Shown here: in pieces, positions 22,328 to 34,378 of the stretch
Position numbering within the stretch: the stretch's first letter is position 1
How the letters are laid out: every line of letters starts with the position of its first letter
Source of the DNA: Pseudomonas cremoricolorata
GTDB lineage: Bacteria > Pseudomonadota > Gammaproteobacteria > Pseudomonadales > Pseudomonadaceae
Direction of reading: 5' to 3'
Length of the DNA: 64,000 bases
NCBI RefSeq assembly: GCF_000759535.1
Contig: NZ_CP009455.1
Span: 744,001-808,000, forward strand
Made by a program: the position numbers and the translations under genes
The notes under the pieces: model-generated
What the model saw: only the letters and a program-made list of their open reading frames with translations
Told to the model about the DNA's origin: nothing
The model's database searches: none

Positions 22328-23221
22328 ATGAAATCCCGCTTGTTCATCCTCAGCCAGTACCTGCTGCCCCACCACCTGCTCTCGCGCCTGGCCGGCTGCG
22401 TGGCCGAGTGCCGGGTGCGCTGGTTCAAGAATGCCTTCACTGCCTGGTTCGCCAAGCGCTATCAGGTGAACATGTCCGAGGCGTTGGTCGAAGACCTTAC
22501 CGCCTACGAGCACTTCAACGCCTTCTTCACCCGTGCCCTGAAAGCCGACGCACGTCCGCTCGACACCACGGCAGACGCCATTCTCTGCCCGGCCGATGGT
22601 GCCGTGAGCCAGGTCGGCCAGATCGAGCACGGCCGTATCTTCCAGGCCAAGGGCCACAGTTTCAGCGCCCAGGAACTGCTGGGCGGCGACCCGGCCCTGG
22701 CGGCACCGTTCATGGGGGGCGAGTTCGCCACCGTGTACCTCTCGCCGAAGGACTACCACCGCGTGCACATGCCGCTGGCCGGTACCCTGCGGGAGATGGT
22801 CTACGTGCCCGGTCAGCTGTTCTCGGTCAACCAGACCACTGCGGAAAACGTACCGGAACTGTTCGCCCGCAACGAGCGCGTGGTGTGCATCTTCGACACC
22901 GAGCGCGGGCCGATGGCCATGGTGCTGGTGGGCGCGATGATCGTCGCCTCGGTGGAAACCGTGTGGGCCGGCCTGGTTACCCCGCCCAAGCGCGAACTCA
23001 AGAGCGTGCGCTACGACGAAGCCAGCCGCGCGCCGATCCACCTGGAAAAAGGCGCCGAAATGGGTCGCTTCAAGCTGGGTTCGACGGTGGTGGTGCTGTT
23101 CGGCCCCGACCAGATGAAATGGGGCGACGTCGGCGCCGGCTCGGCCGTGCGCATGGGCCAGTTGCTGGCCATGCCTGCCCAGGCCGCCGCGCCTGCTGCT
23201 GCGCACGACGTTCCCGCATGA
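22328..23221 (+). CDS. psd: Phosphatidylserine decarboxylase
   Basis: Pyruvoyl-dependent inner-membrane enzyme converting phosphatidylserine to phosphatidylethanolamine. The 297-residue proenzyme carries the self-cleavage motif LGST at residues 250-253 (cleaved between Gly251 and Ser252), [10 protein letters not shown] near residue 60, and the His-containing [11 protein letters not shown] segment. AAGGAAA precedes the ATG. It follows rhdA by 9 bp, as in other Pseudomonas. Confidence 0.97.
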   Translation: MKSRLFILSQYLLPHHLLSRLAGCVAECRVRWFKNAFTAWFAKRYQVNMSEALVEDLTAYEHFNAFFTRALKADARPLDTTADAILCPADGAVSQVGQIEHGRIFQAKGHSFSAQELLGGDPALAAPFMGGEFATVYLSPKDYHRVHMPLAGTLREMVYVPGQLFSVNQTTAENVPELFARNERVVCIFDTERGPMAMVLVGAMIVASVETVWAGLVTPPKRELKSVRYDEASRAPIHLEKGAEMGRFKLGSTVVVLFGPDQMKWGDVGAGSAVRMGQLLAMPAQAAAPAAAHDVPA

Positions 23222-23223
23222 TG

Positions 23224-23250
23224 AAAAGCCCCGCGGCTGCGGGGCTTTTT
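23224..23250. terminator. Bidirectional terminator psd/serB
   Basis: AAAAGCCCCGC and GCGGGGCTTTTT pair over a short loop, with A and T runs on either side. Serves the convergent psd and serB genes. Confidence 0.9.
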
Positions 23251-23266
23251 CATGGCGCAGTGCCGA

Positions 23267-24481
23267 TCAGGCGCGAGCCTGACGGTCGCGCAGGCCCAGC
23301 AGGTACAGCACGCCATCCAGCCCAAGGGTAGAGATGGCCTGCTTGGCCGACTGGCGCACCAGCGGCTTGGCGCGGAATGCCACGCCCAACCCGGCCAGGG
23401 CCAGCATCGGCAGGTCGTTGGCACCGTCGCCGACGGCGATGGTCTGCTCCAGCTGCAAGCCTTCCTTGATCGCCAACTCCTGCAACAGCTCGGCCTTGCG
23501 CTGGGCATCGACGATCGGCTCGACGGCAACGCCGGTGAGCTTGCCGTCGACCGCCTGCAGCTCGTTGGCGAACACGTAGTCGATGCCCAGACGTGCCTGG
23601 ACCTGCTTGGCGAAGTAGCTGAAGCCGCCCGACAGAATGGCGGTTTTATAGCCCAGGCGCTTGAGCTCGGCGAACAGGTTCTCGGCGCCTTCGGTCAAGC
23701 GCAGCGAGGCGCCGATCTCTTCCAGCACGCTGACGTCCAGGCCTTTGAGCAACGCCATGCGCTCGGTGAAGCTGGCGCGAAAATCCAGTTCGCCGCGCAT
23801 GGCCCGCTCGGTGATCGCCGCCACCTGCTCGCCGACTCCGGCGGCCTTAGCCAGCTCATCGATGACCTCGGCCTCGATCAGTGTGGAGTCCATGTCGAAC
23901 ACCGCCAGGCGCCGGTTGCGGCGGTACAGGTCGTCTTTCTGGAAAGCAATGTCGACGCTCAGCTCGCTCGACAGGGCGAAGAAATCGGCGCGTAGCGCCT
24001 GCACGTCGCTCGGCTCACCGCGCACGGAGATTTCTACCGCAGCGCGGCTTTTGTCTACCGGTGCATCGAGAGTCACCCGTGCCGAGAGACGTTCGATGCG
24101 CTCGATGGTCATGCCGTACTGGGAAATCACCGCACTGGCGCGCTGCAGTTGCTCGGGGGTGATCTGCCGGCTGAGCAGCGTGACCACGTGGCGCTGGTCG
24201 CCATGGCCCTCGGCCCAGTGTTGGTAGTCAGCCTCGGAAATCGGGGTGTATCGGGCCTGCAAATTCAGCTCGTGGGCTTTGCTCTGCACGCTTTGCAGCA
24301 GCTGCGTGGCGACTTCGTTATCGGGAATATCGACGAGGATGCCGAACGACAAGGTGCCGTGCATCACCGCAAGGCCGATGTCGAGAATGTTCACACCGCC
24401 CTGGAGCAGGACGCCGGTAAGGGCAGCGGTGAGGCCTGGGCGGTCTTCACCGGTGATGTTGATCAGGACGATTTCGCGCAA
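23267..24481 (-). CDS. serB: Phosphoserine phosphatase SerB
   Basis: Last step of serine biosynthesis. The 404-residue long-form protein has two N-terminal ACT-like regions (about 1-75, starting REIVLINITGEDRPGL, and about 85-165), followed by a HAD phosphatase domain with nucleophile motif VFDMDSTLIEAEVIDELA at about residue 192 and the GDGANDLPML motif IV. Divergent from the AhpA/YtjB-type gene, the same neighbourhood as serB-ytjB in E. coli. Confidence 0.97.
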   Translation of the reverse strand: MREIVLINITGEDRPGLTAALTGVLLQGGVNILDIGLAVMHGTLSFGILVDIPDNEVATQLLQSVQSKAHELNLQARYTPISEADYQHWAEGHGDQRHVVTLLSRQITPEQLQRASAVISQYGMTIERIERLSARVTLDAPVDKSRAAVEISVRGEPSDVQALRADFFALSSELSVDIAFQKDDLYRRNRRLAVFDMDSTLIEAEVIDELAKAAGVGEQVAAITERAMRGELDFRASFTERMALLKGLDVSVLEEIGASLRLTEGAENLFAELKRLGYKTAILSGGFSYFAKQVQARLGIDYVFANELQAVDGKLTGVAVEPIVDAQRKAELLQELAIKEGLQLEQTIAVGDGANDLPMLALAGLGVAFRAKPLVRQSAKQAISTLGLDGVLYLLGLRDRQARA

Positions 24482-24551
24482 GACCTGGCTCCGAAATGAT
24501 GAAAAATGCGCATTCTACCGATTTTCCATGACCACCGGGCACATCGCCTAC

Positions 24552-24580
24552 TTTGCCGGCAAAACACCTGTCGCTATACT
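24552..24580 (+). promoter_or_regulatory. Predicted sigma-70 promoter for the AhpA/YtjB-type gene
   Basis: TTTGCC and TATACT separated by 17 bp. The predicted start near 24587 lies downstream of the longest open frame's first ATG (24506), supporting a translation start at 24617 or 24659. Confidence 0.55.
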
Positions 24581-24616
24581 CCCCCGCACACTTTTTGCCA
24601 TAAAGAGCCGCGCTCT

Positions 24617-26101
24617 GTGATCCGGCCCACGCCTGTTAAACCCGACAACTTCTTCGTGATGCTCTTCCGCGCCCTGCGCCAACGTCGCGTCCCCCTCGTT
24701 CTGCGCATCGCCAGCCACACCGTGTTCATGGTGGCCTTGGCGCTGGTGATCTACGCCTGCGTGATGGGTCTGCAGTTCAAGCAGGCCATGCACGACCAGG
24801 CCGATGCCGTTGGCCAGAGCCTGACCCTGCAGACGGCAAGCTCGGCCACCGAGCTGCTGGTCGCCAACGACATCCTCAGCCTCAATGTGCTGCTGGGCAA
24901 TCTGGTGAAGAACCCGCTGGTGGCCCATGCCGCGATCTACAGCGTCGATAACCGCATCCTCGCCGAAGCCGGTCAGCGGCCGAAGAACACTTTGCTGGGC
25001 GAGGCCGAAGGCCTTTACCAGAGCAAGATCACCTTCCAGGATGTAACCGCAGGGCAACTGCGCATCAGCCTGGACATGGGCCAATTCCAGCAACCGATGC
25101 TCATCAGCCTGCAAAGCATGGGCATCATGGCCGCCATCCTGCTGGCCCTGGCACTCACGCTGAGCCTGCGCCTGGGCCGCTACATCACCACCCCTTTGCT
25201 GCAACTGCGGGTGTGGCTGCGTGACCCGCATCACCTCACCCCCGGCACCGACCGCCAGGATGAAATCGGCGACCTGGCGCGCCAACTGCATGCCCGCCTG
25301 GCCCCGCCGCCACCGCCAGAACCGGAACCCGAGCCAGAGGCCGACTACGACGACGAAGACTTCGCCGAAGCAGGCGAGGCTCCGCTGACCCTGCGCGAGC
25401 GCGCCGCGATTCCTGAAGCCAGCCAGCGCAGCAAAGCCGCAGCAACAGGCGAGGAAGACGATGACGCCGCCTTCGCCGGCCTGCTTGACGACGAACCGCA
25501 GCCAGTGGAAGTCGAAGAGTCCGGCGAGCCGCAATTCAGTGCGGTACTTGCCGTGCAACTGGGCTCCCAGGAGCAACTGCGCCGCCTGCCGCGCACCCGC
25601 CTCAGCGAGTTGCTCGACCGCTACCGCGAATGCCTGAACCAGGCCGTGTCGCTGTATGAAGGCGAGCTGCATTCGCTCAATGACGGCAGCGCCCTGCTGC
25701 TGTTCCACAGCCGCCAGTGCGGCGACGATTACCTGACCAACGCCATCTGCTGCGGCGAATTGCTGCGCGCCCTGGGCCATGCCTTGCAGATCGAGGTGGC
25801 CGACAGCGGTATTACCCTGCAACTGCAACTGGGCCTGACCGTGGATGACGACCTGTATGGCCTGGATCAGGTCGATCTGCTGATGGCCGAAAAGGCCCAG
25901 GACGCATTGGCCCTGTCGCAGCACAGCCGCAACCTGCTGCTGGTCGAACGCGTAATCGGTGACGACGACCTGATCCGCCAGCGCGCGCGCATTCGCCCGA
26001 TTGCAAGCCCCGAAGGTGCCTGCTGCGTCGAACGCCTGCTCGAGCCCTACCCGTCGATGCTCGAACGTCAATTGGCACGCATGCACGAACGCCGCAGTTG
26101 A
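24617..26101 (+). CDS. AhpA/YtjB-type membrane protein with cyclase-like C-terminus
   Basis: Predicted inner-membrane protein of 494 residues from a GTG start (VIRPTPVKPDNFF); an ATG 14 codons later is the alternative. Order: TM1 (about 32-51), periplasmic domain of about 110 residues, TM2 (about 162-188), HAMP-like stretch (about 188-235), an acidic and Pro-rich linker (PPPPPEPEPEPEADYDDEDF), then a domain at about 304-480. The N-terminal half and the place next to serB fit the SMP/YtjB (AhpA) family. The C-terminal domain resembles a class III nucleotidyl cyclase fold with most catalytic residues lost (my inference from the strand-helix pattern and HSLNDGSALLLF). No enzymatic role is assigned. 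Confidence 0.8.
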   Translation: MIRPTPVKPDNFFVMLFRALRQRRVPLVLRIASHTVFMVALALVIYACVMGLQFKQAMHDQADAVGQSLTLQTASSATELLVANDILSLNVLLGNLVKNPLVAHAAIYSVDNRILAEAGQRPKNTLLGEAEGLYQSKITFQDVTAGQLRISLDMGQFQQPMLISLQSMGIMAAILLALALTLSLRLGRYITTPLLQLRVWLRDPHHLTPGTDRQDEIGDLARQLHARLAPPPPPEPEPEPEADYDDEDFAEAGEAPLTLRERAAIPEASQRSKAAATGEEDDDAAFAGLLDDEPQPVEVEESGEPQFSAVLAVQLGSQEQLRRLPRTRLSELLDRYRECLNQAVSLYEGELHSLNDGSALLLFHSRQCGDDYLTNAICCGELLRALGHALQIEVADSGITLQLQLGLTVDDDLYGLDQVDLLMAEKAQDALALSQHSRNLLLVERVIGDDDLIRQRARIRPIASPEGACCVERLLEPYPSMLERQLARMHERRS

Positions 26102-26113
26102 GCAAACGCCAGC

Positions 26114-26149
26114 CATGAAAAAGCCCGCATCGCTGCGGGCTTTTTCATG
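26114..26149. terminator. Bidirectional terminator between the AhpA-type gene and pqiC-like gene
   Basis: CATGAAAAAGCCCGC and GCGGGCTTTTTCATG pair around a small loop with A/T runs, giving an intrinsic terminator for both convergent genes. Confidence 0.9.
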
Positions 26150-26158
26150 GGCGTTGAC

Positions 26159-26872
26159 TCAGAAGCGATAGACTTCCATGTCGGTGCGGATCGGTGCCGC
26201 CATGGGGATTCGTGATTTCTCACGCTCCTTTCTGACCTGAACCGGCGTCGAGGACTTCTTCGTCGCGGGTTCCTGGGCCAGTGCGGGCTGGTTGGCGAGG
26301 GGCTTGATGGCGGTGCTGAGCTGTTCGGCGAGTTTCTGCAACAGTTGACCCTGGGCCTGCACCTGAGCGCTTTCGCTGCCTTCGTGGGGTTGCTCGAGGT
26401 GGACGATGCGGTTGTCACGCACCTGACCACGACGATCCAGCACCCGCCACTGCGCATCGAGAATGGCGGGTTGCTTGGTGCCCGAATCCAGACGGGTGAT
26501 CGACAGCAGCACCTGGACGTCTGGGCTGAAGCCGGCCCCGGCCGGGGCCAGCACCACGCGCTGGCTGTCCAGGCGCCAGGCCAGCTGGCGCACCAGCAAC
26601 TGATCGATGTCGGACGACAGGCTACCGGCCCAACGGCCATCGGTGGCGGCGCTCAGGCTGCCATCGGGCTGACGCTGAAGAAAGGTTTCACGTTGCAGGT
26701 AATCGGCCACCGACACCGGGCCCACCACCACCGCCATGCCCGCAGCCTGTGACGGCTGGCCAGGCTGACCACTGTCCAGCTGATACAGGGCGACCGGCTG
26801 GTGCGTGCTGCATCCGCTCAGGGCCAACAAGCCAGTCATCAACAACGTCAATGGAAGGCGTGGAAATCTCAT
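26159..26872 (-). CDS. PqiC-family outer-membrane lipoprotein
   Basis: 237-residue lipoprotein with lipobox LALSGC (Cys21) and the PqiC/ABC-transport auxiliary (DUF330) pattern: LYQLDSG near the N-terminus, VVVGPVSVADYLQRE, and DIDQLLVRQLAWRL. PqiC anchors the PqiB MCE tunnel to the outer membrane in lipid trafficking, but no pqiA or pqiB is adjacent here, so this may be an orphan paralogue. The Lys/Arg-rich C-terminal extension after about residue 205 is unlike the core family. Confidence 0.85.
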   Translation of the reverse strand: MRFPRLPLTLLMTGLLALSGCSTHQPVALYQLDSGQPGQPSQAAGMAVVVGPVSVADYLQRETFLQRQPDGSLSAATDGRWAGSLSSDIDQLLVRQLAWRLDSQRVVLAPAGAGFSPDVQVLLSITRLDSGTKQPAILDAQWRVLDRRGQVRDNRIVHLEQPHEGSESAQVQAQGQLLQKLAEQLSTAIKPLANQPALAQEPATKKSSTPVQVRKEREKSRIPMAAPIRTDMEVYRF

Positions 26873-27041
26873 TCATCCCATCCAGGCGGCTGCACCAGGC
26901 AGGCCGCAGTGATACTCGGTAAAGTCGCTCGGGCGTACAGCCAGGCTGGCGCCGCGGGGGCACTATCATCCGCGAAATGGGCGCCCGACTCCAGCTTTTA
27001 AAGCGGCGTCAATCAGGAAATAGCCACATAGCACCGGGAAA

Positions 27042-29822
<2,781 letters not shown>

Positions 29823-29826
<4 letters not shown>

Positions 29827-30809
29827 GGCCTGGCACTCCAGCCACCGGCCGGGGCCGCGAAACGCCAGACGATCGGCCGGCGTTCGCCATCGGCACGGTC
29901 AGCGTCGTTGTTGTCCAGGCCGATCCAGGCGCCGCTCTTGTCGATCACCAGTGCCTCGGCCAGGCCGAACGGCTGGTCATAGCGGCGTGGCTCGGTCAGC
30001 GCATCGGCGGCGAACGACCAGCAGCGTTCCACCACGCCGGTGGCGCTGTCGCGCCGGCAGATGCGATAGGCATTGCGCTCGAGGGTGAAGAGTTTGCCCT
30101 GATAGTAGGCAAGGTCGGAAAAATCCCGTGTCCGCTCCCGTGGACGGCGCATCTGCGCCGGCTGCATCTCGACCCCGGCTTCGCTGAGCAGCACGCAACT
30201 GTGCCCGCAGTTCCACACCGACTGCTGACGTTGAACCAGCACCAGACCGCGCCGCTCACGCTCGGCGGCCAGCCACAGCCGGTCGCCGGCGGGGTTGATC
30301 GCCACGCCTTCGAACAGCGCGTTGAAGTGCAGCAGCATGCCGCTGGCGCGTGCCTGACGGACCATCGCCTGATCGATCTTCAGCCAGTGCGGCTCACCCT
30401 CAGGCGGCAATTGCAGCACCGCGGCGTGGGCTTCGCTGACCAGGTACAGGTTACCGGCCTCGTCGCAGGTGACGCCTTCGTAGTCCAGTTCGCCGCCACG
30501 CAACCAGGACACTGCCCAGTTGCGCACCTTCAGGCCGAACGGCAGACCGCTTTCCGGCACCGGAGGCGGGGTGAACTGTACCGCCTCGGCGCGCCACACC
30601 GACGCCTGCTGGTCGAAGCGGTAGATACGGTCGTCGTCGCGGTCCGACACACCCCACAGCGCACCGCGGCAGTACGCCAGGCCCGACAGGTTGCCGCCGC
30701 GCATGCCGTCGATCGGGTGCTCGCTGAGCATGTGCAGTTCAGGCCAGTCGCTGGCCATCGCCGATGCCGACAGCAGCCCAAGCAGCGCGGCCAGCACCTG
30801 ACGCTTCAA
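29823..30809 (-). CDS. Periplasmic esterase-like (phytase-fold) protein
   Basis: 328 residues with a signal peptide cleaved after about residue 19 (SASAMA) and a beta-propeller-like pattern of the 'esterase-like activity of phytase' family (GNLSGLAYCRGALWGVSDRDDDRIYRF; ELDYEGVTCDEAGNLYLVSE; DFSDLAYYQGKLFTLERN). Acidic clusters at the repeat turns suggest Ca2+ binding. Starts inside the parE stop region (4-bp overlap). Role unproven. Confidence 0.85.
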
Positions 30810-32710
30810 ACCATGACCTCAGCGAGGTTACCTTTGGTCTCCAGCCAGCTCTTGCGGTCGCCGGCGCGCTTTTTCGCCAGCAGTTTGTCCATCAGCTCGC
30901 AGGTGGTCTCGACATCATCCAGGGTCAGTTGCACCAGACGCCGGGTGTTCGGGTCCATGGTGGTTTCGCGCAACTGCGGGGGGTTCATTTCGCCCAGACC
31001 CTTGAAGCGCGTGACCTGTGGCTTGCCACGTTTCTTCTCGGCCACCAGGCGGTCGAGAATGCCGTCGCGCTCGGCATCGTCCAGGGCGTAGTAGATTTCC
31101 TTGCCCAGGTCGATGCGGTACAACGGCGGCATCGCCACGTAGACATGCCCGGCCTGCACCAAGGCACGGAAATGCTGGACGAACAACGCGCAGAGCAAGG
31201 TGGCGATGTGCAGGCCGTCGGAGTCGGCGTCGGCGAGAATGCAGATCTTGCCGTAGCGCAGCTGGGCCAGATCGCTGGCGCCTGGATCGACGCCGATGGC
31301 CACGGCGATGTTGTGCACTTCCTGGCTGGCCAGTACCTCGCCGCCATCGACTTCCCAGGTGTTGAGGATCTTGCCGCGCAGCGGCAGGATCGCCTGGAAT
31401 TCCTTGTCGCGCGCCTGCTTGGCCGAGCCACCGGCCGAGTCACCCTCGACCAGGAACAGCTCGGCGCGCATTGGGTCCTGCCCGGCGCAGTCGGCCAGCT
31501 TGCCAGGCAGTGCCGGGCCCTGGGTGATGCGTTTGCGCTCGACCTTCTTGCTCGCCTTCAGCCGCCGGCCGGCGTTGCTGATGGCCAGTTCGGCCAACTG
31601 CAGGCCCAGTTCCGGGTGCGCATTGAGCCACAGGCTGAAGGCATCCTTGACCACCCCGGAGACGAATGCGGCCGCCTCGCGCGACGACAGCCGCTCTTTG
31701 GTCTGCCCGGAGAACTGCGCGTCCTGCATCTTCATCGACAGCACGAAGGCGATGCGCTCCCAGACATCTTCCGGCGCCAGCTTGACCCCGCGCGGCAGCA
31801 GGTTGCGGAACTCGCAGAACTCGCGCATGGCATCGAGCAGGCCCTGGCGCAGGCCATTGACGTGGGTGCCGCCCTGGGCGGTGGGGATCAGGTTGACGTA
31901 GCTTTCCTGGATGCTGTCACCGCCTTCGGGCAGCCACAGCAGGGCCCAGTCCACCGCTTCCTTGTTACCGGCCAGCGAGCCGCAGAACGGTTCATCGGGC
32001 AAGCGTGGGAACTCGCTGACCGAGTCCACCAGGTAGGAGCGCAGGCCATCTTCGTAATGCCACTCGACCTTCTCGCCGGTGCCTTTGTCTTCGAAGCTGA
32101 TCGACAGCCCCGGGCACAGCACCGCCTTGGCCTTGAGCACGTGCTTGAGGCGGCTGATGGAAAACTTGGCGGAATCGAAGTACTTCGGATCGGGGCTGAA
32201 ATACACGCTGGTGCCGGTGTTGCGCTTGCCGACGCTGCCGACCACCTCAAGCTCGGTGGCCTTGAAACCATCGGTGAAGGTCATCTGGTACTCGTTGCCG
32301 TCACGCTTGACGCGCACCCGCACCTGGTTCGACAGGGCGTTGACCACCGAGATGCCAACCCCGTGCAGACCGCCCGAGAACTGGTAGTTCTTGTTCGAGA
32401 ACTTGCCGCCGGCGTGCAGCTTGGTAAGGATCAGCTCGACCCCGGAAACGCCTTCTTCGGGGTGGATATCCACCGGCATGCCACGACCGTCGTCGCTGAC
32501 TTCCAGGGAGTGATCGGCGTGCAGCACCACCTGGATGCTGCGTGCGTGCCCAGCCAGGGCTTCGTCGACACTGTTGTCGATGACTTCCTGGGCCAGGTGG
32601 TTGGGCCGGCTGGTGTCGGTGTACATGCCTGGGCGCTTGCGCACCGGGTCAAGGCCGGAGAGGACTTCGATGGCGTCTGCGTTATAGGCGCTAGCGCTGG
32701 GATTGGCCAT
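30806..32710 (-). CDS. parE: DNA topoisomerase IV subunit B
   Basis: ATPase subunit of topoisomerase IV. 634 residues with GHKL ATP-binding motifs (VIDNSVDEALAG; DDGRGMPVDIHPEEG; GGLHGVGISVVNALS), the transducer domain, and a TOPRIM domain with EGDSAGGSAKQARD (about residue 423) and the metal-binding DADSDG (about 496). Ends ...GNLAEVMV. Starts 33 bp after yqiA. Confidence 0.98.
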   Translation of the reverse strand: MANPSASAYNADAIEVLSGLDPVRKRPGMYTDTSRPNHLAQEVIDNSVDEALAGHARSIQVVLHADHSLEVSDDGRGMPVDIHPEEGVSGVELILTKLHAGGKFSNKNYQFSGGLHGVGISVVNALSNQVRVRVKRDGNEYQMTFTDGFKATELEVVGSVGKRNTGTSVYFSPDPKYFDSAKFSISRLKHVLKAKAVLCPGLSISFEDKGTGEKVEWHYEDGLRSYLVDSVSEFPRLPDEPFCGSLAGNKEAVDWALLWLPEGGDSIQESYVNLIPTAQGGTHVNGLRQGLLDAMREFCEFRNLLPRGVKLAPEDVWERIAFVLSMKMQDAQFSGQTKERLSSREAAAFVSGVVKDAFSLWLNAHPELGLQLAELAISNAGRRLKASKKVERKRITQGPALPGKLADCAGQDPMRAELFLVEGDSAGGSAKQARDKEFQAILPLRGKILNTWEVDGGEVLASQEVHNIAVAIGVDPGASDLAQLRYGKICILADADSDGLHIATLLCALFVQHFRALVQAGHVYVAMPPLYRIDLGKEIYYALDDAERDGILDRLVAEKKRGKPQVTRFKGLGEMNPPQLRETTMDPNTRRLVQLTLDDVETTCELMDKLLAKKRAGDRKSWLETKGNLAEVMV

Positions 32711-32743
32711 GGGGTCTCGTCGTCAGTCTGGTGAATGCAGGGA

Positions 32744-33352
32744 TCAAAGGGTGGCAAGGTCGACAGCGGCGACCCGCTCGGGATCGACACCGGCGTAGCC
32801 GAGCAGCGCAGGGATATGCGCGGCGAAGTGCTGGAAACCGTGGTCGCCACCTTGCTCGATACGCAGGTCGCAGTGCTGGTAGTAGCGCTCGGCGTGGCGG
32901 TAGTCGAGGGTCTCATCGCCGGTCTGCAACCATACCTGGAAGCGGTTACGGTCTTGCGGCGACGGCACTTCCAGCTCGGCCAGGGCCGCGATGTGATCGT
33001 GGGTCAGCTCCCAGGTTTCCTCGCTGTAGTAGTTGCGCTGGGTGCCCAGGTAGCCGTCGAACAGCCGGTGCGGGGCCACAGCAGGGTTGATCAGCAGCGC
33101 CTTTAGGCCATGCTGCTCGGCCAGCCAGGTGGCGTAATAACCGCCCAGCGAACTGCCGACCAGCAAGGGGGAGTCGAGCTCGGCGATGGTTGCCTGCAAC
33201 TGGGCGATGGCCTGGCGCGGATGGTGATGCAGCGCCGGTACGCGCAGTTGCTCGGACAGCCCGAGCTGCTGCATGACCTTGGTCAGTTGGCTGGCCTTGA
33301 GCGACAGCGGCGAGCTGTTGAGCCCGTGTATATAAAGGATCGAACCCGACAT
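32744..33352 (-). CDS. yqiA: YqiA-family alpha/beta hydrolase
   Basis: 202-residue esterase of the YqiA/YcfP (UPF0227) family. Begins MSGSILYIHGLNSSPLSLKA; nucleophile Ser lies in VGSSLGGYYATW (about residue 66) and the late catalytic His in GGDHGFQHF. GAGG upstream of the ATG at 33352 decides the start; the extra 34 upstream codons are Arg-rich and non-homologous. Same position between cpdA and parE as in E. coli. Confidence 0.93.
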   Translation of the reverse strand: MSGSILYIHGLNSSPLSLKASQLTKVMQQLGLSEQLRVPALHHHPRQAIAQLQATIAELDSPLLVGSSLGGYYATWLAEQHGLKALLINPAVAPHRLFDGYLGTQRNYYSEETWELTHDHIAALAELEVPSPQDRNRFQVWLQTGDETLDYRHAERYYQHCDLRIEQGGDHGFQHFAAHIPALLGYAGVDPERVAAVDLATL

Positions 33353-33481
33353 CGTAGCCTCGGCATCTGCAACGCGGCGCCCGGTCAGCCGGGCGCGGGG
33401 AAACGCGCAGTGTATCGCGTTCGCCGGGGTTTGGCGCAGTCGCAGGTTTCGCAAAGTGTTGCCCGGCGCCTGCGAAGCGGC

Positions 33482-34294
33482 TCAGTAGCCCGGGCTGTCG
33501 AAGTCCAGGGTCACCACGAAGTCTTCAGCGCGCTCCACGGCGGTGTCGATCGAGCCGTCATCGTGCAGGCGCAGCCAGCGGTAGCCGGGGGACTCTTCGC
33601 TGACCTGGAAGTCCTGGCTGCCGGCGGCGAACTGGATGCAGGTCGAGGGCGTTGCCAGCAGGCGCAGGCCATTGCGCTGTTCATCCCAGGGTTGGTGGAT
33701 GTGCCCCCACAGCAGCGCGCGCACTTGGGCGTGGCGAGCCAGCACTGCGAACAGCTGCTCGGCGTTGCGCAGGCCGATGGGCGCGATCCACGCGCAACCG
33801 ATGTCGACCGGCTGGTGATGCAGGCAGACCAGGCAGTGGCGCTCTCCAGCGTCGCCCAGGGCCTGGTCGAGCAGCGTCAGCTGATCCTCGGCCAGCAGCC
33901 CATGGGTGGCGCCTACCACGGCCGAGTTGAGCATCAGCACACGCCATGCGCCGATATCGGTGACCGCCTGGATCAGCGTGTCCTGGCCGACCGCGGCCAT
34001 GACCTGCGGCACATCGTGATTGCCCGGCAACCAGCGACTCAGGGGAGCCAGGCCGTCGGTCAGCTCGGCAAACGCGGCATAAGACGCCGCACTGCCGTCC
34101 TGGGACAGATCGCCGGTACACAGCAGCAGGTCGATCTGCGCCTGCTCGCGGCGCACCTGCTGCACCACGTGGCGCAGGGTGTCACGGGTATTGACGCCCA
34201 GCAGGCCGCCGGCCGGATCGGCGAACAGGTGCGGGTCGGTCAGTTGCACGACATGGACAGGGGAGGCAGAGCGGAAGGGGGCTGGCGTTGACAA
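33482..34294 (-). CDS. cpdA: 3',5'-cyclic-AMP phosphodiesterase
   Basis: Class III cAMP phosphodiesterase of the calcineurin-like fold. 270 residues with the metal-binding set QLTDPHLF, CTGDLSQDG, LPGNHDVP, CLHHQPVDIG and LLWGHIHQPW. The start is a TTG at 34294 with AAGGAGA six bases upstream; no better ATG is available, and the extension to 34324 is Arg-rich. Lies between yqiB and yqiA, the conserved gamma-proteobacterial order. Confidence 0.95.
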   Translation of the reverse strand: MSTPAPFRSASPVHVVQLTDPHLFADPAGGLLGVNTRDTLRHVVQQVRREQAQIDLLLCTGDLSQDGSAASYAAFAELTDGLAPLSRWLPGNHDVPQVMAAVGQDTLIQAVTDIGAWRVLMLNSAVVGATHGLLAEDQLTLLDQALGDAGERHCLVCLHHQPVDIGCAWIAPIGLRNAEQLFAVLARHAQVRALLWGHIHQPWDEQRNGLRLLATPSTCIQFAAGSQDFQVSEESPGYRWLRLHDDGSIDTAVERAEDFVVTLDFDSPGY

Positions 34295-34378
34295 CGGCCG
34301 TCTCCTTGAGCGGGTGTGGCGCAATTATCGTCAGCGCCGGGCTGGACGCAACCGGCAGAAGCCGACCGGGTTCACATT

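Noticed and set aside
20897..23206. 769-codon minus-strand reading frame opposite rhdA and psd
   Set aside because: It covers two well-supported plus-strand genes in antisense; its His/Gln/Ala-rich content is a bias artefact.
30764..32734. 656-codon plus-strand reading frame opposite parE
   Set aside because: Antisense shadow of parE.
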